From Silene conica (Eukaryota > Streptophyta > Magnoliopsida > Caryophyllales > Caryophyllaceae): a stretch of DNA of 64,000 bases. The translations under genes were made by a program, and so were the position numbers. The DNA is taken from contig CM055318.2 of NCBI GenBank assembly GCA_029255685.2, positions 31,918,001 to 31,982,000 of the forward strand, written 5' to 3'. Positions within the stretch are counted from its first letter, which is position 1, and each line of letters starts with the position of its first letter. The notes under the pieces were generated by a model, which was not told the DNA's origin, did not search any database, and saw only the letters and a program-made list of their open reading frames with translations. This document shows positions 11,795-23,558 of the stretch, one piece after another.

Positions 11795-12277
11795 TGTTTT
11801 AAGGAGGATAGGATTGTAAAATCTTAATAATTTACGATATGGCTAGTTGTTATGATCATGACTAATAGGTATCTTGTGATTTTTTTGAATATATATTGTA
11901 TTTCGTGAAGTATACTTTAATTTGGTTATACGTTAAACTTTGAGGACAAATTTTCTTAACGAGGATAGAATGTAACATTTTGTAATTCAAAAGGACCGTT
12001 ATTAATGTAATGTTATGTGGTGTCACGTTTTGTGTTCGTTACATGCCTAGTGACCAGTTGTTCACCAGGGGATGGTGAACTTCGGGACGAAGTTCATTGT
12101 AAGGGGGAAAGACTGTAATACCCCGTATCTTCACAATTCACTTATGTTAATTGTCTTATTATGATGTTTTACATTTTCGAGTCTATATGAGCATGTGATG
12201 TATATTGGAGTTGTAAGCACAGTGATATATGTGTGTGGTTGAACTTCGGGACGAAGTTCATTTTAAGGGCGGAAGAC
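11795..12277 (+). promoter_or_regulatory. Ladder of polypurine-tract / LTR-head modules
   Basis: Four purine-rich tracts are each followed by a TGTAA start resembling an LTR head: TGTAAAATC at 11815, TGTAACATT at 11971, TGTAATACCCC at 12114, and the true 3' LTR at 12278. The last two are preceded by nearly the same gaacttcgggacgaagttca block. The true plus-strand primer is the tract just before 12278; the others look like relics. Confidence 0.7.
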
Positions 12278-13494
12278 TGTAATACCTCGAAAATTCGGTT
12301 ATGATATCTATGTTAATTAGTCGAGTCCATAGCGTTTTCTTTTAAACGGTTTCGCTACTAGATTTATTTTGCCCAACTAGTATTGAATTGTGTTGTCATA
12401 GGGGTTCGAACTCGTGACCATGGGACAATCAGATGGGCCTCGATGTGTGTGTTTCATGCAGCCCACACTTTAACTTATTTCTCAAACGTTCACACCCCAT
12501 CCCTGCCGTCACTTTTATAAAGAGAAAACCTAACCCTAGTTCACCCTAGTCCTCACACAAACACTCACATACACAGCCGACATAGCAAGGAGTAATTAGG
12601 TGGTTCTCACGGTGGTCACAAGGCGGTCTAAGGGTGGTCGAAACACTCGAGAAGGAGGTATGTCAGCACGTCGTCCTTTCAAAATGTTCTTTCTGCGTCT
12701 TTGTTTATCTATTAGTTAAGTCATGTCTCTGTGTTATAGTGGCTGACTCTCGTGCAATAATGAACTATGGGGTTTGGGAGTCGTTTCTAACCACGGTCAA
12801 ACCTTCATTAACCACCGCGTAACACCAGGCAAGGCTGTTTTCTGCCGCCTGTCACAGGAATTCCGTCAAACACTTGAAACATGGTCTGAGTGTGTACGTT
12901 CCTTTTGGTTTAGAGGCTTTCCATGTTCACGTGGTTGGTGGTTGTTGGAGTGAAGGGACTGGTGGTGGTCCAGGGAGTGCCGTGGTGGTGGTCACGGTGG
13001 GTATAATCGGTAGGGTAGGTGTCTAAGGGGGGCAGTTGTTTCCCTGAGTTGTCACGGTGTTAGTAGTTGGGTGTGAGGACAAGGGTGTTGAGGGTGGTAC
13101 CACTGTTGACTCTGGGGAGGTCGACACAGTAGTACCACTGCCGTATATGGGTTCTGTGTCAGGGGTGGAATTAGAGGTGGTTTCAGGCGAGGTTAGGGTC
13201 GTTGGAAGGTGTCGACGGGGGGTCTGTTCATACGGTTTCAAGGGGTTCAGGTGGGAGACCAGGCCTGATTAGGCTCTGGTTCGCTTCAGCGGTGGGTGTC
13301 GAAGGGTTGGCTAGGAGTGGCGGTGGTAGCAAGTGGTTGGGAGACTTGTGTACGGTGGTTGTCGGTGGTGGTAGTGGTGTTACGTGGTGGTATGAGGGGC
13401 TGTTTTCGTGCGCGCGAGTGTTGTCGAGTAGAGGTTGTTAGACTTACGTGGTGTTGCTTGTTGTTTCAACGAGAACATCATCACCTTCTTTATC

Positions 13495-13538
<44 letters not shown>

Positions 13539-13662
13539 TATTAGTATTATTATTATTAATGGTTATCTTTGTTATTATTTATTTTGGGTCAATATCTAAT
13601 GTGGCTATTAACGTGTATGTTGAGCTATTTAAGGAGGTTACCATATTTAGAAAGTTACTATT
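12278..13662 (+). repeat. 3' LTR of the non-coding gypsy-type element, left part
   Basis: Matches 2738-4112 of the 5' LTR, with an extra piece of about 21 bp near 12628 and scattered substitutions. It is cut by Copia-1 after CTATT (13658-13662) and continues at 22223. Confidence 0.9.
13658..13662. repeat. Target-site duplication CTATT (left copy)
   Basis: CTATT precedes the Copia-1 5' LTR and is repeated at 22218-22222 after its 3' LTR. The paralogous LTR at about 4108-4116 shows the same place with a single CTATT, a natural empty site. Confidence 0.93.
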
Positions 13663-14663
13663 TGTTGGGGCTGGTGTCCTTGACAATTAAGTACAATGAC
13701 TTATTAAATCTCTTTAAGGATCACAAGGGCATACTTTTGTATTATTACCAGTTGATCCACGTTTATCAATAACGGTTGGCTTGCTAGATAAGTTTGACGT
13801 TATTGTCATACGGATGGCGGTGATCAACTGGTCCCTATACGTCACACCTATAGGACACGTTTGAGAGATGTGAAGGTATGAAAATACAGTCACATTTTGC
13901 CGGATATGACTAAACAGTTAGTCAGAGGTATTGACTATTAAATTAGTCAATAAGATGTTGAGATTATTATTTAATACGGATTAAATAATTTTAGCTAATA
14001 CGGATTACATGATTAATTCGTAAATTAAATATAAACGGTTATATATTTAATTAAATATTGTATTCGCGTATTAATATAAACAGTTATATTAATTTGGGTA
14101 ATTATACAATATCGTATTTTGTCAGACCATTATTAATATATCGACTGTATTAATATCTGATAACATGTTACGATTTATAATTAAAAACCCGCGAATAACT
14201 TATAGCTAAATGGCTCGAATCACGAATTAGAATAAGGTAAGAGTGGAAAGCCCACTCCTACCCTATTAGAATTTTCGGCCAAAACAACTACATAAGGAGG
14301 AGGACTCTCCTTATGTCAGGGACTCTTGTTTTCACTGTTTAAACAAATCTCAAGGAAAAATTAGGGGTTTGAGAGCATTCTTCTCCCAAAACCTCAGATC
14401 TCACATCTAAAACCTTAATAGCTCTCCCAATATTGCAAGGCAGTTGGAGAGGATTTCTAGCACACGCGGCCACGTCTCATTCTAAGTCTTGGGTGCAAGT
14501 TATAGGAGGGAATTTGTGTTAATTCCTGTTCTTAGGCCTTTCGCACTAGGACTAAAGGTTGTACTTCTTTTCTTATCCTTTTTAATCTTATAACTATAAA
14601 CACAACTGTATTTTTCATTATAATCCTGCAAGTTTAGGGTGAATACATGCTTTATTCCCCACA
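13663..14663 (+). repeat. Copia-1 5' LTR
   Basis: TGTTGGGGCTGG...TTCCCCACA, 1001 bp. It differs from the 3' LTR at about four places (near 14215, 14267, 14366 and 14591). Confidence 0.95.
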
Positions 14664-14665
14664 AG

Positions 14666-14677
14666 TGGTATCAGAGC
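14666..14677 (+). other. Copia-1 primer-binding site (initiator tRNA-Met)
   Basis: TGGTATCAGAGC, two bases after the 5' LTR. Confidence 0.93.
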
Positions 14678-16323
14678 CTTAGGCCATGAAAATTTTACCT
14701 TTGTGTTTTTCGTAAGTTTTAAAACCTGAAAAATCGTCTTCTGCCGCTAAGTCGGTCGATCGACCCCCCGTTGCGGTCGGTCGACCGCCTCCTGCGTGTT
14801 TTTCTGTTTCGAGAGTTTATCTTTTGTGAGAAATCGTGTTCAGAAACTCGGTTTCGTGTTTTGTGGTCGGTCGACCTGTTTTTCGGGTCGGTCGACCATT
14901 CTGCTTTAAAAAAAAAAAAAAAAAAAAAAAATTTTTTTTTTCGCCAGGTGGTCGGTAGACCACCCCTGTAACAGACTCGTTTTTTTTTATTTTCGAAAAT
15001 AACATGTTATATTTTCACATGGCCTTTAGTAATATACTATATACGGAAATAGTATATTATTAATTTTGTGAAACGGTTCACCCTCGTTTGATACATATTA
15101 TTTTAAAACGGTTTAAAATAATAGGATTATAAACTTATTAAAATTAAAGTGGTTAAAACGGTATAATCACATAATTTTAATCCTAAAAGGTGGTTTGGTA
15201 AAAATTTGTTAATCATAATAACAGTATTATGTCATGTATGAATTTTAATTTAGTTGATGCATTTTATTTATCGTCTTGTTGAATGTCTAATGAATGCTTT
15301 CAATAACGTATTTAATTTTGCAAACGGTTGTAACTTAGTGTGGCCTTAGAAGATTGTGTCACCGTAATGATGGGACACAGTCTTGCTTGTAATCTTGAGA
15401 TCTTGAATCTCCGTTTTGGGTTTTTGCCATGTAATTACTTTTGTATTTAAATTAGAATGTATCTAGGACTACTTTTGTAATTTAAATTAGTAATTTTGTG
15501 AAGACCAAAGACAAGACGGAGACCGGATGCTCACTCCCGCTGCAAGGACCAAGATGGAACATCAAGACAAGCTTCTAGGGTCCAACGGTGGATTCCAAGT
15601 TGTTTTATGTTTATTTTGGTAGGATAGGCCACACTAGGACTTTTTATTTACGTTTATTGCTTTCATTTTATGCTTTCATCGATAATAGCTTGCATCATAT
15701 TCCGCCTAAAAACAAACCACCTATATCATGCCTGAAAACTGACTCATGTAGAGGTTACGCGTTAGTTTTCTGTGACAATACAGATGTCACATGTCATTTG
15801 CAAAGCCATCACTTTATTTAATTCATTCACGCATCTGTTAGATATTAGTTCACTTAATATGGATAAATAAAAGTTGATGGGGTCTTCCTCGTATAACCAA
15901 AAATTGAGACTAGTCTTTATAAATCAGCCTCCCATGAATCCCTTCTTCGTCGGTAGGCATAATATGACCCCTTCTACGTCGGGTAAGTGGGAACAGATGA
16001 TTTATTTTATCTCAACATCATGGTCACTCGATACTATCTAGTGACTGAGATGGACTAATAGATAGGATATACAGAAATCTATCGACCAAGAGTTCCAACG
16101 ATTGGAATTAGCCAAACTGTGGGCTTATCAATATACGGAAATTGAGTCTTGGGATCGTTTATATAATTCTTGAGGGAGATCAATTATATAAATGCATGAG
16201 TCTACGAGTTTAAATTCAAATTTAATATAGACTTAAATCACAACAATAAGTTGCTTATATGGTTTTGTTTTATCTTCTTTTTTCAGTGTAGAACACGTTC
16301 ATTAAAACTGCTGTATAACTAAA
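14678..16323 (+). other. Copia-1 untranslated leader
   Basis: About 1.65 kb between primer-binding site and gag, with no coding sequence. Its first 300 bp carry several copies of a palindromic word: GGTCGATCGACC at 14754-14765, CGGTCGACCG at 14778-14787, GGTCGACC at 14869-14876 and 14890-14897, and a decayed one near 14950. An A24-T10 run lies at 14908-14941 and could fold back. A segment near 15930-15990 (catgaatcccttcttcgtcg) resembles the Copia-2 leader, so the two elements are related. Confidence 0.7.
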
Positions 16324-17718
16324 ATGGCTGGTGAAGACCCAATGCCAAGTGCCAAGCTAGCACGTGAATCCTGGCTAAAGGCCTTCATGGACTCCATGAA
16401 TCAGTCAACTAGACTGAGGAATGATGGGTCAAACTTCTCTGACTGGGAGGCAGCACTACGGAATGCTGCCATTGCTGACGGAAAGCTCAAGTTCTTAACT
16501 GAGCCCATTCCGCCAAACCCAGGAACTGGAGCTAGAGCCAACGAAATTCGCGCTCATAGCGATTTCGTTATGGAAGCGGGTGCGATAAAGAACGTACTCA
16601 TCTATGCAATGGAATCCAATTTGCAAAGACGCTTCATAACCCATGGTGCAAACAAGATTTTCACCACGCTCACTAACGAATTCTCCAAGGCTCCGAGAAT
16701 CGTTTCTTATGAGCATACCTGTCGCTTCTTTGAGGCGAAACTCCAGAAGGGCCAAGATGTTAGCCCACATATTCTTCACATGATTGAGAATATCGAGAAA
16801 CTGGAGGCCCTAAACTGCAAGATCAGTGAGAACATAATCGGTGATCGTATGCTTCATTCGCTTCATGATGGGTTCGCCCTCTTTAGGGCCAACTACTACA
16901 TGAACGACATGAAGAAGACTCCTCATGAGCTCCACTCCCTTCTCGTACAGACTGAGAAGGATCTGAAATTAAGTGGGAGCATGAAGCAGGATGTTCTCAT
17001 GATCTCCAGTAAGGGAAAGGGTAAAGGGAAGGCTAAAGCTCAGGGCGACCTAGCAGTAGGTAAGCCCAGGTTCAAGAAACCAGGATTTACTAAGAGTGGG
17101 CCAGGTGAGTCGAGCAACTCACAGGGCAAGACTAAGAGCAAGGATACTAGCATGGAATGTCACCATTGCCACAAGACTGGGCATTGGAGGCGCTCATGCC
17201 CCGTGTATCGCGAGGACATTAAGGCAGGCCGCGTTACTCCTGTTGGTATGTCTTCTTCTTCTTTTATTCACATGATTGAGATTAACCATGCAAGTTGCGG
17301 AACTTGGGTACTTGATACTGGTTGTGGTTCTCATCTATGTAATCATGTGCAGGGCCTCCGAAACCAAGAACCCCTAATCAAGGGTGAGGTGGACCTGCGT
17401 GTCGGGAATGGAGCACGTGTTGCTGCAGTCTCGAAGGGAACATACGTGATCCAGCTTCCAAGTGGATTCGAGTTATTTTTATATAACTGTTATTATGTTA
17501 CTAGTTTGTCCAAAAACATTATTTCAGTTTCTGCGCTTGACAAACTCGGCTTTTCATTTGTAATAGAGAATAATAGCTGTATTTTCTCCTTACACAATAT
17601 GATTTATGGCAAGGCAGTTTCCATGAATGGAATTTATGTTTTAGATCAAACCACCGAGATATTACATGTGAATAATAAAAGATTAAAGGTAGGTGACAAA
17701 GATCAAACTTACTTATGA
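16324..17718 (+). pseudogene. Copia-1 gag and protease region
   Basis: 464 codons from an ATG at 16324. Residues 1-230 form a capsid-like domain of the plant copia Gag (UBN2) type with the usual LRNDGSNFSDWEAALRNA start. A Lys/Gly-rich linker follows, then a CCHC zinc knuckle (CHHCHKTGHWRRSC, about residues 279-292). The aspartic protease motif LDTGCGSH follows at about 336-343. The frame stops at TGA (17716-17718), where related elements have Trp before the integrase HCRxGH motif. This looks like a single G-to-A change rather than a natural gag-pol boundary. Related polyproteins, including Copia-2, read straight through here. Confidence 0.9.
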
Positions 17719-20354
17719 CATTGTCGTATGGGACACATAAATGAGAAACGCGTAAAACAGCTCATACAGAACGGAGCTATCTCGCCCTTTGATTTCGAAT
17801 CATATGGCACGTGTGAATCATGTCTCATCGGCAAAATGACTCGTATTTCCTTCAAAGGTGTTGGAATGCGCGCTGCCGACCTATTAGGACTCATACATAC
17901 CGACGTATGTGGCCCTATGTCGATCAACGCACGAGAAGGCTATAGGTATTTCATCACTTTCACGGATGATTTGAGTAGATATGGCTATGTCTACTTGATG
18001 AAACATAAAAGTGAATCCTTTGACAAGTTCAAAGAATACCAGAATCGGGTACAGAACCAGCTGGGTAGAAAGATTAAAGCACTACGTTCTGATCGTGGTG
18101 GTGAGTATCTTTCACACGAGTTTGATCAACACCTTAAATACTGTGGCATCGTGCTACAGTTAACTCCACCTGGAACACCACAATTAAATGGTGTGTCCGA
18201 ACGGAGAAATCGAACTCTACTCGATATGGTTCGATCCATGATGAGTCACACCGTTGTGCCTGATTCATTGTGGGGCTATGCTCTTTTGTCGGCCGCTCAA
18301 ATACTTAACCAAAGTCCGTCTAAAGTTGTTGACAAGACTCCATACGAATTATGGAAGGGAACGGTCCCTAACTTGTCCTTTATACGGGTTTGGGGCTGCG
18401 AGGCTTATGTCAAGTGGAGACACGAGGATAAGCTCGGCCCGCGATCGGTCAAGACATACTTTATAGGTTATCCAAAGGGAACTTTTGGTCATTACTTCTA
18501 CTCGCCAACCGAACAACGTGTTTTTGTTGCGGCTAGTGCGACGTTCTTAGAGAAAGAATTTCTCGAGAACAAGTCGAGTAATAGAACCTTCGAGTTATCG
18601 GAGGTTCAAGAACCAACTGCCGAGCAACCATTGGAGGAAACAGTTCCTTCAACCGAGGCTGCGGCAGATATTCCTGAGGAACCTAGGAGGTCGGGAAGAG
18701 TCTCTATTCCTCCGGACAGATACATTGGTATGGTCGAGGAACATGATACATATGACGTCTTACTCCAAGAGGGTAATGAACCCACAACCTATAAAGGTGC
18801 CATGACTAGTTCTGACTCAAAGCTATGGCTAGAAGCCATGCAATCCGAGATGGACTCCATGTATGAGAACAACGTGTGGGATCTTGTGGACCTACCTGCA
18901 AAGGTACGTCCCCTTCAATGCAAATGGCTTTACAAGATAAAGCATGCCGTGGAAGGACAACAAGATATCCACAAGGCTAGACTAGTTGCTAAAGGTTTCA
19001 CTCAAGTGCCAGGCTTGCACTATGATGAGATCTTTGCACCCGTAGTCATGCTACGTTCCATTCGGATTATCTTAGCGATCGCCGCATTTCATGATTATGA
19101 AATATGGCAAATGGACGTTAAAACCGCCTTCTTAAACGGTTATTTGGAGGAAGAGTTGTACATGGTACAACCCGAGGGTTTTATCGATCCAGCACATCCT
19201 AAGAAAGTTTGCAAGCTTAAGCGTTCCATCTATAGACTTAAGCAAGCATCGCGGAGTTGGAATCATCGCTTTGACCAAGTGATAAAAGAGAATGGGTTCA
19301 TTCGATCAGTCGAGGAACCATGTCTCTATATCAAGTCGAGTGGGAGCAAGATTGTATTCCTAGTACTGTATGTCGATGACATACTCTTGATTGGGAATGA
19401 CATACCTCTCTTATCTTCGGTTAAAGCATGGTTGAAAAACCATTTCCAGATGAAAGATCTGGGAGAGGCACAAAGAATTTTGGGCATCCGTATCTACAGG
19501 GATAGATCACGACGGATGTTGTCTCTCAGTCAGGAGTCTTATATAGATAAGATTCTAGAGAGATTCAGCATGACGAACTCCAAGAAGGGGTTCCTTCCTA
19601 TGACTCCTGGGCTTCACTTGAGCAAGACTCAAGAAGCTAAGTCATTGGAAGAGAAAGAGCGCATGAGTCGGATTCCTTATGCTTCGGCAATAGGATCGAT
19701 CATGTATGCCATGATATGCACACGTCCAGACGTTGCATATGCATTGAGTATGACTAGTCGATTCCAAGCTCATCCAGGTGAACAACACTGGATGGCCGTG
19801 AAAAACATTCTTAAGTACCTACGGAGGACTAAAGATTGGGGATTGACTTACGGAGGCGACTCGACGCTCTGCGCCACGGGTTACGCAGATGCTAGCTTCC
19901 AAACGGATCGAGATGACTCGAATCTCAGTCTGGATTCGTTTTTACTCTTAATGGCGCTGCTGTCAGCTGGAAAAGTTCTAAACAGAGTGTTACAGCAGAT
20001 TCTACGACTGAGTCCGAGTACTATGCCGCCTCAGAAGCAGCTAAGGAAGCAATATGGATGCGTCAATTCTTACAAGGACTATCAGTAGTGCCTAGTTCGA
20101 ATGACCCAATCACCGTTTATTGTGATAATAAAGGTGCCATCTTCCAAGCTAAGGAGCATAAGTCTAGCAACAAGGCTAGGCATGTACAACGGAAAGCTCA
20201 TCTAATCAGAGATTACGTGGAGCAAAAAGAGATTTTCATTGATAAGATCGCTACGGATGACAACATAGCTGATCCTCTCACTAAAGCATTACCACGTGAT
20301 AAGCATGAAGGGCACATTCATTCCATGGGAATTAGATGTGTTCCTAAGTTGTAG
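17719..20354 (+). pseudogene. Copia-1 integrase, reverse transcriptase and RNase H region
   Basis: Directly after the stop, the same frame continues with the integrase zinc domain (HCRMGH...CESC) and the integrase core: HTDVCGP, LRSDRGGEY, and the Glu region in SERRNRT. The RT follows, with YVDDILLIGND near 19370-19400. At about 19920 a one-base frameshift puts the rest of RNase H (ADSTTESEYYAAS, YCDNKGA) and the C-terminus into another frame, ending at 20354. All domains of a Ty1/copia pol are present in order (IN-RT-RH). With the stop at 17716 and the frameshift, the copy is not expected to make full Pol. Comparison with Copia-2 (49796-53311) shows the same layout without breaks. Confidence 0.92.
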
Positions 20355-21060
20355 TACTCTTTTATGAATTCATGTAATAATTCATTTTCTCGTGTACTCT
20401 ATTCAACCTTATTGTTATGATATAAAATGTTTTGTTTCTCATGTGGAATTGTACGCCAATTTTGAACACCACAAAGTGAACTGATTAACATTACATCGTT
20501 TTGGTCCTTGATTACCCACTTGAGCTGATAACTCAGGTAATCATTTTGTGACGTTGGTTGATGGTGGGTTCAACGAGCCATAAGTCACGTGGATGACTGA
20601 CCAATCACAAAGGCGAGTTATACGGATATCTCGTAGGACACCCCGTGACAACGTTATGGAGTCCTAAATGTTTTATAACATTAGGTGCCTGGTCGTGGAT
20701 AGGACCTCCATAGTGTTCCTTAGAGTCGAGTCTTTTGACCTTCAACTGTCTCTTGAGATTAAGACAGATTTTGGGTAACTTTGGTTTCTTTCCCACGGTC
20801 ACCGTAACAGGGGCCAAGAGGATTTTTTCTGGGTTATTTCATGCTGGGCGATATCGGCAGGATTCGAGTTGAGGGAAATATCCAAACCCTTATCAGGATT
20901 TTATCATTTCTCAGGGCCACTCGAGGAGTAGTAACTGAAATGCATGGCCATGCTCAAATACAGATTCGTTTTATCAGTTAAGTTACTCTCTAGTCGGGGA
21001 AACCACTCTTGATACAGATCGCTTGTGAGATACGACCTTTGCGAATGCGGATTTGCAAAT
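20355..21060 (+). other. Copia-1 3' untranslated region
   Basis: About 0.7 kb after the pol stop, with no coding sequence seen. The open frames on the minus strand have no recognisable domain. Confidence 0.6.
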
Positions 21061-21065
21061 TGTCT

Positions 21066-21216
21066 TACATTGAGTGGGAGAAATTTTAAAAGGATATGAG
21101 ATTCGGTTATCGCACCTACACTTGTACGGACAAGTGGGAGTTTGTTGGAGCTTGTGTCCTCCACATGTAGTGTGATAACGTCATTGCACATACCCTTGTA
21201 CGGACAAGTGGGAGAT
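21066..21216 (+). promoter_or_regulatory. Repeated polypurine tracts before the Copia-1 3' LTR
   Basis: Three purine-rich tracts share GTGGGAG: about 21073-21083, 21134-21140 and 21207-21216. The second is followed at 21143 by TGTTGGAGCTTGTGTCC, which looks like the head of another LTR subfamily (compare 1076). About 75 bp later the cttgtacggacaagtgggag block is repeated and leads into the true LTR at 21217. Confidence 0.8.
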
Positions 21217-22217
21217 TGTTGGGGCTGGTGTCCTTGACAATTAAGTACAATGACTTATTAAATCTCTTTAAGGATCACAAGGGCATACTTTTGTATTATT
21301 ACCAGTTGATCCACGTTTATCAATAACGGTTGGCTTGCTAGATAAGTTTGACGTTATTGTCATACGGATGGCGGTGATCAACTGGTCCCTATACGTCACA
21401 CCTATAGGACACGTTTGAGAGATGTGAAGGTATGAAAATACAGTCACATTTTGCCGGATATGACTAAACAGTTAGTCAGAGGTATTGACTATTAAATTAG
21501 TCAATAAGATGTTGAGATTATTATTTAATACGGATTAAATAATTTTAGCTAATACGGATTACATGATTAATTCGTAAATTAAATATAAACGGTTATATAT
21601 TTAATTAAATATTGTATTCGCGTATTAATATAAACAGTTATATTAATTTGGGTAATTATACAATATCGTATTTTGTCAGACCATTATTAATATATCGACT
21701 GTATTAATATCTGATAACATGTTACGATTTATAATTAAAAACCCGCGAATAACTTATAGCTAAATGGGTCGAATCACGAATTAGAATAAGGTAAGAGTGG
21801 AAAGCCCACTCCTAACCTATTAGAATTTTCGGCCAAAACAACTACATAAGGAGGAGGACTCTCCTTATGTCAGGGACTCTTGTTTTCACTGTTTAAACAA
21901 ATCTCAAGGAAAAATTAGGGTTTTGAGAGCATTCTTCTCCCAAAACCTCAGATCTCACATCTAAAACCTTAATAGCTCTCCCAATATTGCAAGGCAGTTG
22001 GAGAGGATTTCTAGCACACGCGGCCACGTCTCATTCTAAGTCTTGGGTGCAAGTTATAGGAGGGAATTTGTGTTAATTCCTGTTCTTAGGCCTTTCGCAC
22101 TAGGACTAAAGGTTGTACTTCTTTTCTTATCCTTTTTAATCTTATGACTATAAACACAACTGTATTTTTCATTATAATCCTGCAAGTTTAGGGTGAATAC
22201 ATGCTTTATTCCCCACA
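21217..22217 (+). repeat. Copia-1 3' LTR
   Basis: 1001 bp, TGTTGGGG...CCCCACA, nearly identical to 13663-14663. Confidence 0.95.
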
Positions 22218-23089
22218 CTATTTTGGGTAATGTCTTTAGGTGGAAACTTTCCTTTTTAGGAAGCTACAATAAATAGAATACGTATTTATGTTACGAGATC
22301 TAGGGAGTTTTATTAATTATACAATATATGTTTAGGTGGCAGTTTACGCGTGGAACACTTCTAGTAGCAGCTGTTCATTTGACGTTGGCTTCTGCAGTTT
22401 TGAGGAAGGTGATATATCTGTGGGTTGTGTTGACATGAAATATATGTGTGTGATTTTATTACAAGACTGCTTTAAATGTTATTGAATGTTATTGTGGATT
22501 GTTGATTATTATTGATTATCGTGGAGGTCGGGGCTTGTGAAATGGGTCTTATGATATGGGTCTTGTGATAAGGAACTTGTGATATGGCCATGGGAAGGTG
22601 TGGTGTGATGGAAGGTGTGGTGTGATGGAAGGTGTGGTGTGATGGAAGGAGTGGTGTGATGGAGGTGAAGCGGATGACTGAATGATATGGAGACGGAGGA
22701 ATATGCATTCCTATTGTTGTTATGTTTTATTTATCTTCCTACTAAACCTCGTGGTTGACCCTGTGTATTCGTGTGACACCTACGATGATCCGGAATGGGG
22801 AGTAGATTCTACAGGAAAGAGACAGATGAGCTAGGAGCTGGGACGGGAATGTGAGATGCAGACTTGGGCCTGACTTAGAATTATATCGCCTGTAGAGTGG
22901 TCATCAGTTATACTTTTATTCTGTTGCGTAATCGTTGTAATATCAAAGTTCAAAGTTTATCTGTTTAATATAAAGTACTTTGTATTGTTTTACTTTGTTA
23001 TTCACTGCCTCGGACATTCCGAGATGGTAACAGCTCTATTTATTTGAGAATGTCTTCCTAAAGGCTCTTGAATAAATGGTGGTGTTACA
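22218..23089 (+). repeat. 3' LTR of the non-coding gypsy-type element, right part
   Basis: Resumes after the second CTATT (22218-22222) and matches 4113-4974 of the 5' LTR, including the ggaaggtgtggtgtgat repeats. It ends GGTGTTACA at 23089, followed by the TAGAA duplication. Confidence 0.9.
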
Positions 23090-23165
23090 TAGAATGAGTG
23101 AGTCTTGAAGTATAGAGAGGAATACCCAAGTATTTAAAGGGAAAATCCCCCTCAGTGAATCCAGT
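23090..23165 (-). pseudogene. LINE reverse transcriptase fragment (right half)
   Basis: On the minus strand this encodes a DFPFKYLGIPL segment, the conserved element just upstream of the LINE thumb region found at 2340-2737. The two halves join in frame across the TAGAA duplication. The right limit, where Helitron sequence starts, is about 23160-23170. Confidence 0.7.
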
Positions 23166-23558
23166 GGAGTGCAGTAAACTCGAAGAGTTGATGAATGACT
23201 TTAATGAGCGTCATATCTTTGGTGGGGTTAGAGCAGGTACACATCATTTCACCTTTCGTGTTTAATACTTAACATATTTTATAATGACGTAATATAAAAA
23301 ACTAAAATGTTGATGTAATTCTATCACAGTGGTATATATTATAGAGTTTCAGAAGCGGGGTCTTCCTCATGCACATATCTTATTTTACTCCATCGAGAAG
23401 ACAAGATCCTTGATGTTGGAGATGTCGATAAAATCATTTCCACAGAGATCCCTGACCCTGTTGAGAATCCCGTGTTACATGCTGTCGTTTGTACACACAT
23501 GATTCATGGACCGTGTGCGACGTCAAGATTGAAATCACCGTGCATGGTTTGGTCTGAG
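23166..23558 (+). pseudogene. Helitron Rep/helicase, N-terminal part (left of the chromovirus)
   Basis: A first piece encodes an LEELMNDFNERHIFGGVRA segment. A probable intron (GT near 23237, AG near 23329) follows, then IIEFQKRGLPHAHILF, the Helitron Rep/helicase-like signature with its His-x-His motif. A frameshift near 23400 leads to an EIPDPVENPVLHAVV segment and then an MIHGPCATSRLKSPCM segment. The gene is cut after CTGAG (23554-23558) by the chromovirus and resumes at 30867 with the next expected residues. Upstream Rep sequence is missing: the LINE fragment begins directly to the left. Confidence 0.85.
23554..23558. repeat. Target-site duplication CTGAG (left copy)
   Basis: CTGAG before the chromovirus is repeated exactly at 30862-30866. 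Removing one copy and the element restores the Helitron reading frame. Confidence 0.93.

Larger units (their letters stand above)
13663..22217 (+). mobile_element. Copia-1, complete Ty1/copia element (8555 bp)
   Basis: It has two 1001-bp LTRs (13663-14663 and 21217-22217), an initiator-Met primer-binding site, gag-pol on the plus strand, a purine tract before the 3' LTR and a CTATT duplication. I count about four substitutions between the LTRs, so the insertion is recent. Pol is broken by one stop codon and one frameshift, so the copy itself cannot supply a full polyprotein. It sits inside the 3' LTR of the non-coding gypsy-type element. Confidence 0.95.
2738..23089 (+). mobile_element. Non-coding Ty3/gypsy-type LTR element (LARD-like) with nested insertions
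   Basis: The two LTRs begin TGTAATACCTC and end GGTGTTACA. The 5' LTR is 2738-4974. The 3' LTR is 12278-13662 continued at 22223-23089, interrupted by Copia-1. A primer-binding site complementary to initiator tRNA-Met follows the 5' LTR, a purine tract precedes the 3' LTR, and a 5-bp TAGAA duplication flanks the whole. The original element, about 9.5-10 kb without nested insertions, has an internal part of some 5 kb in which I find no gag or pol. It therefore looks like a large retrotransposon derivative that needs proteins in trans. LTR blocks and the 3' UTR closely match the chromovirus at 23559-30861, its probable autonomous relative. Confidence 0.88.
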
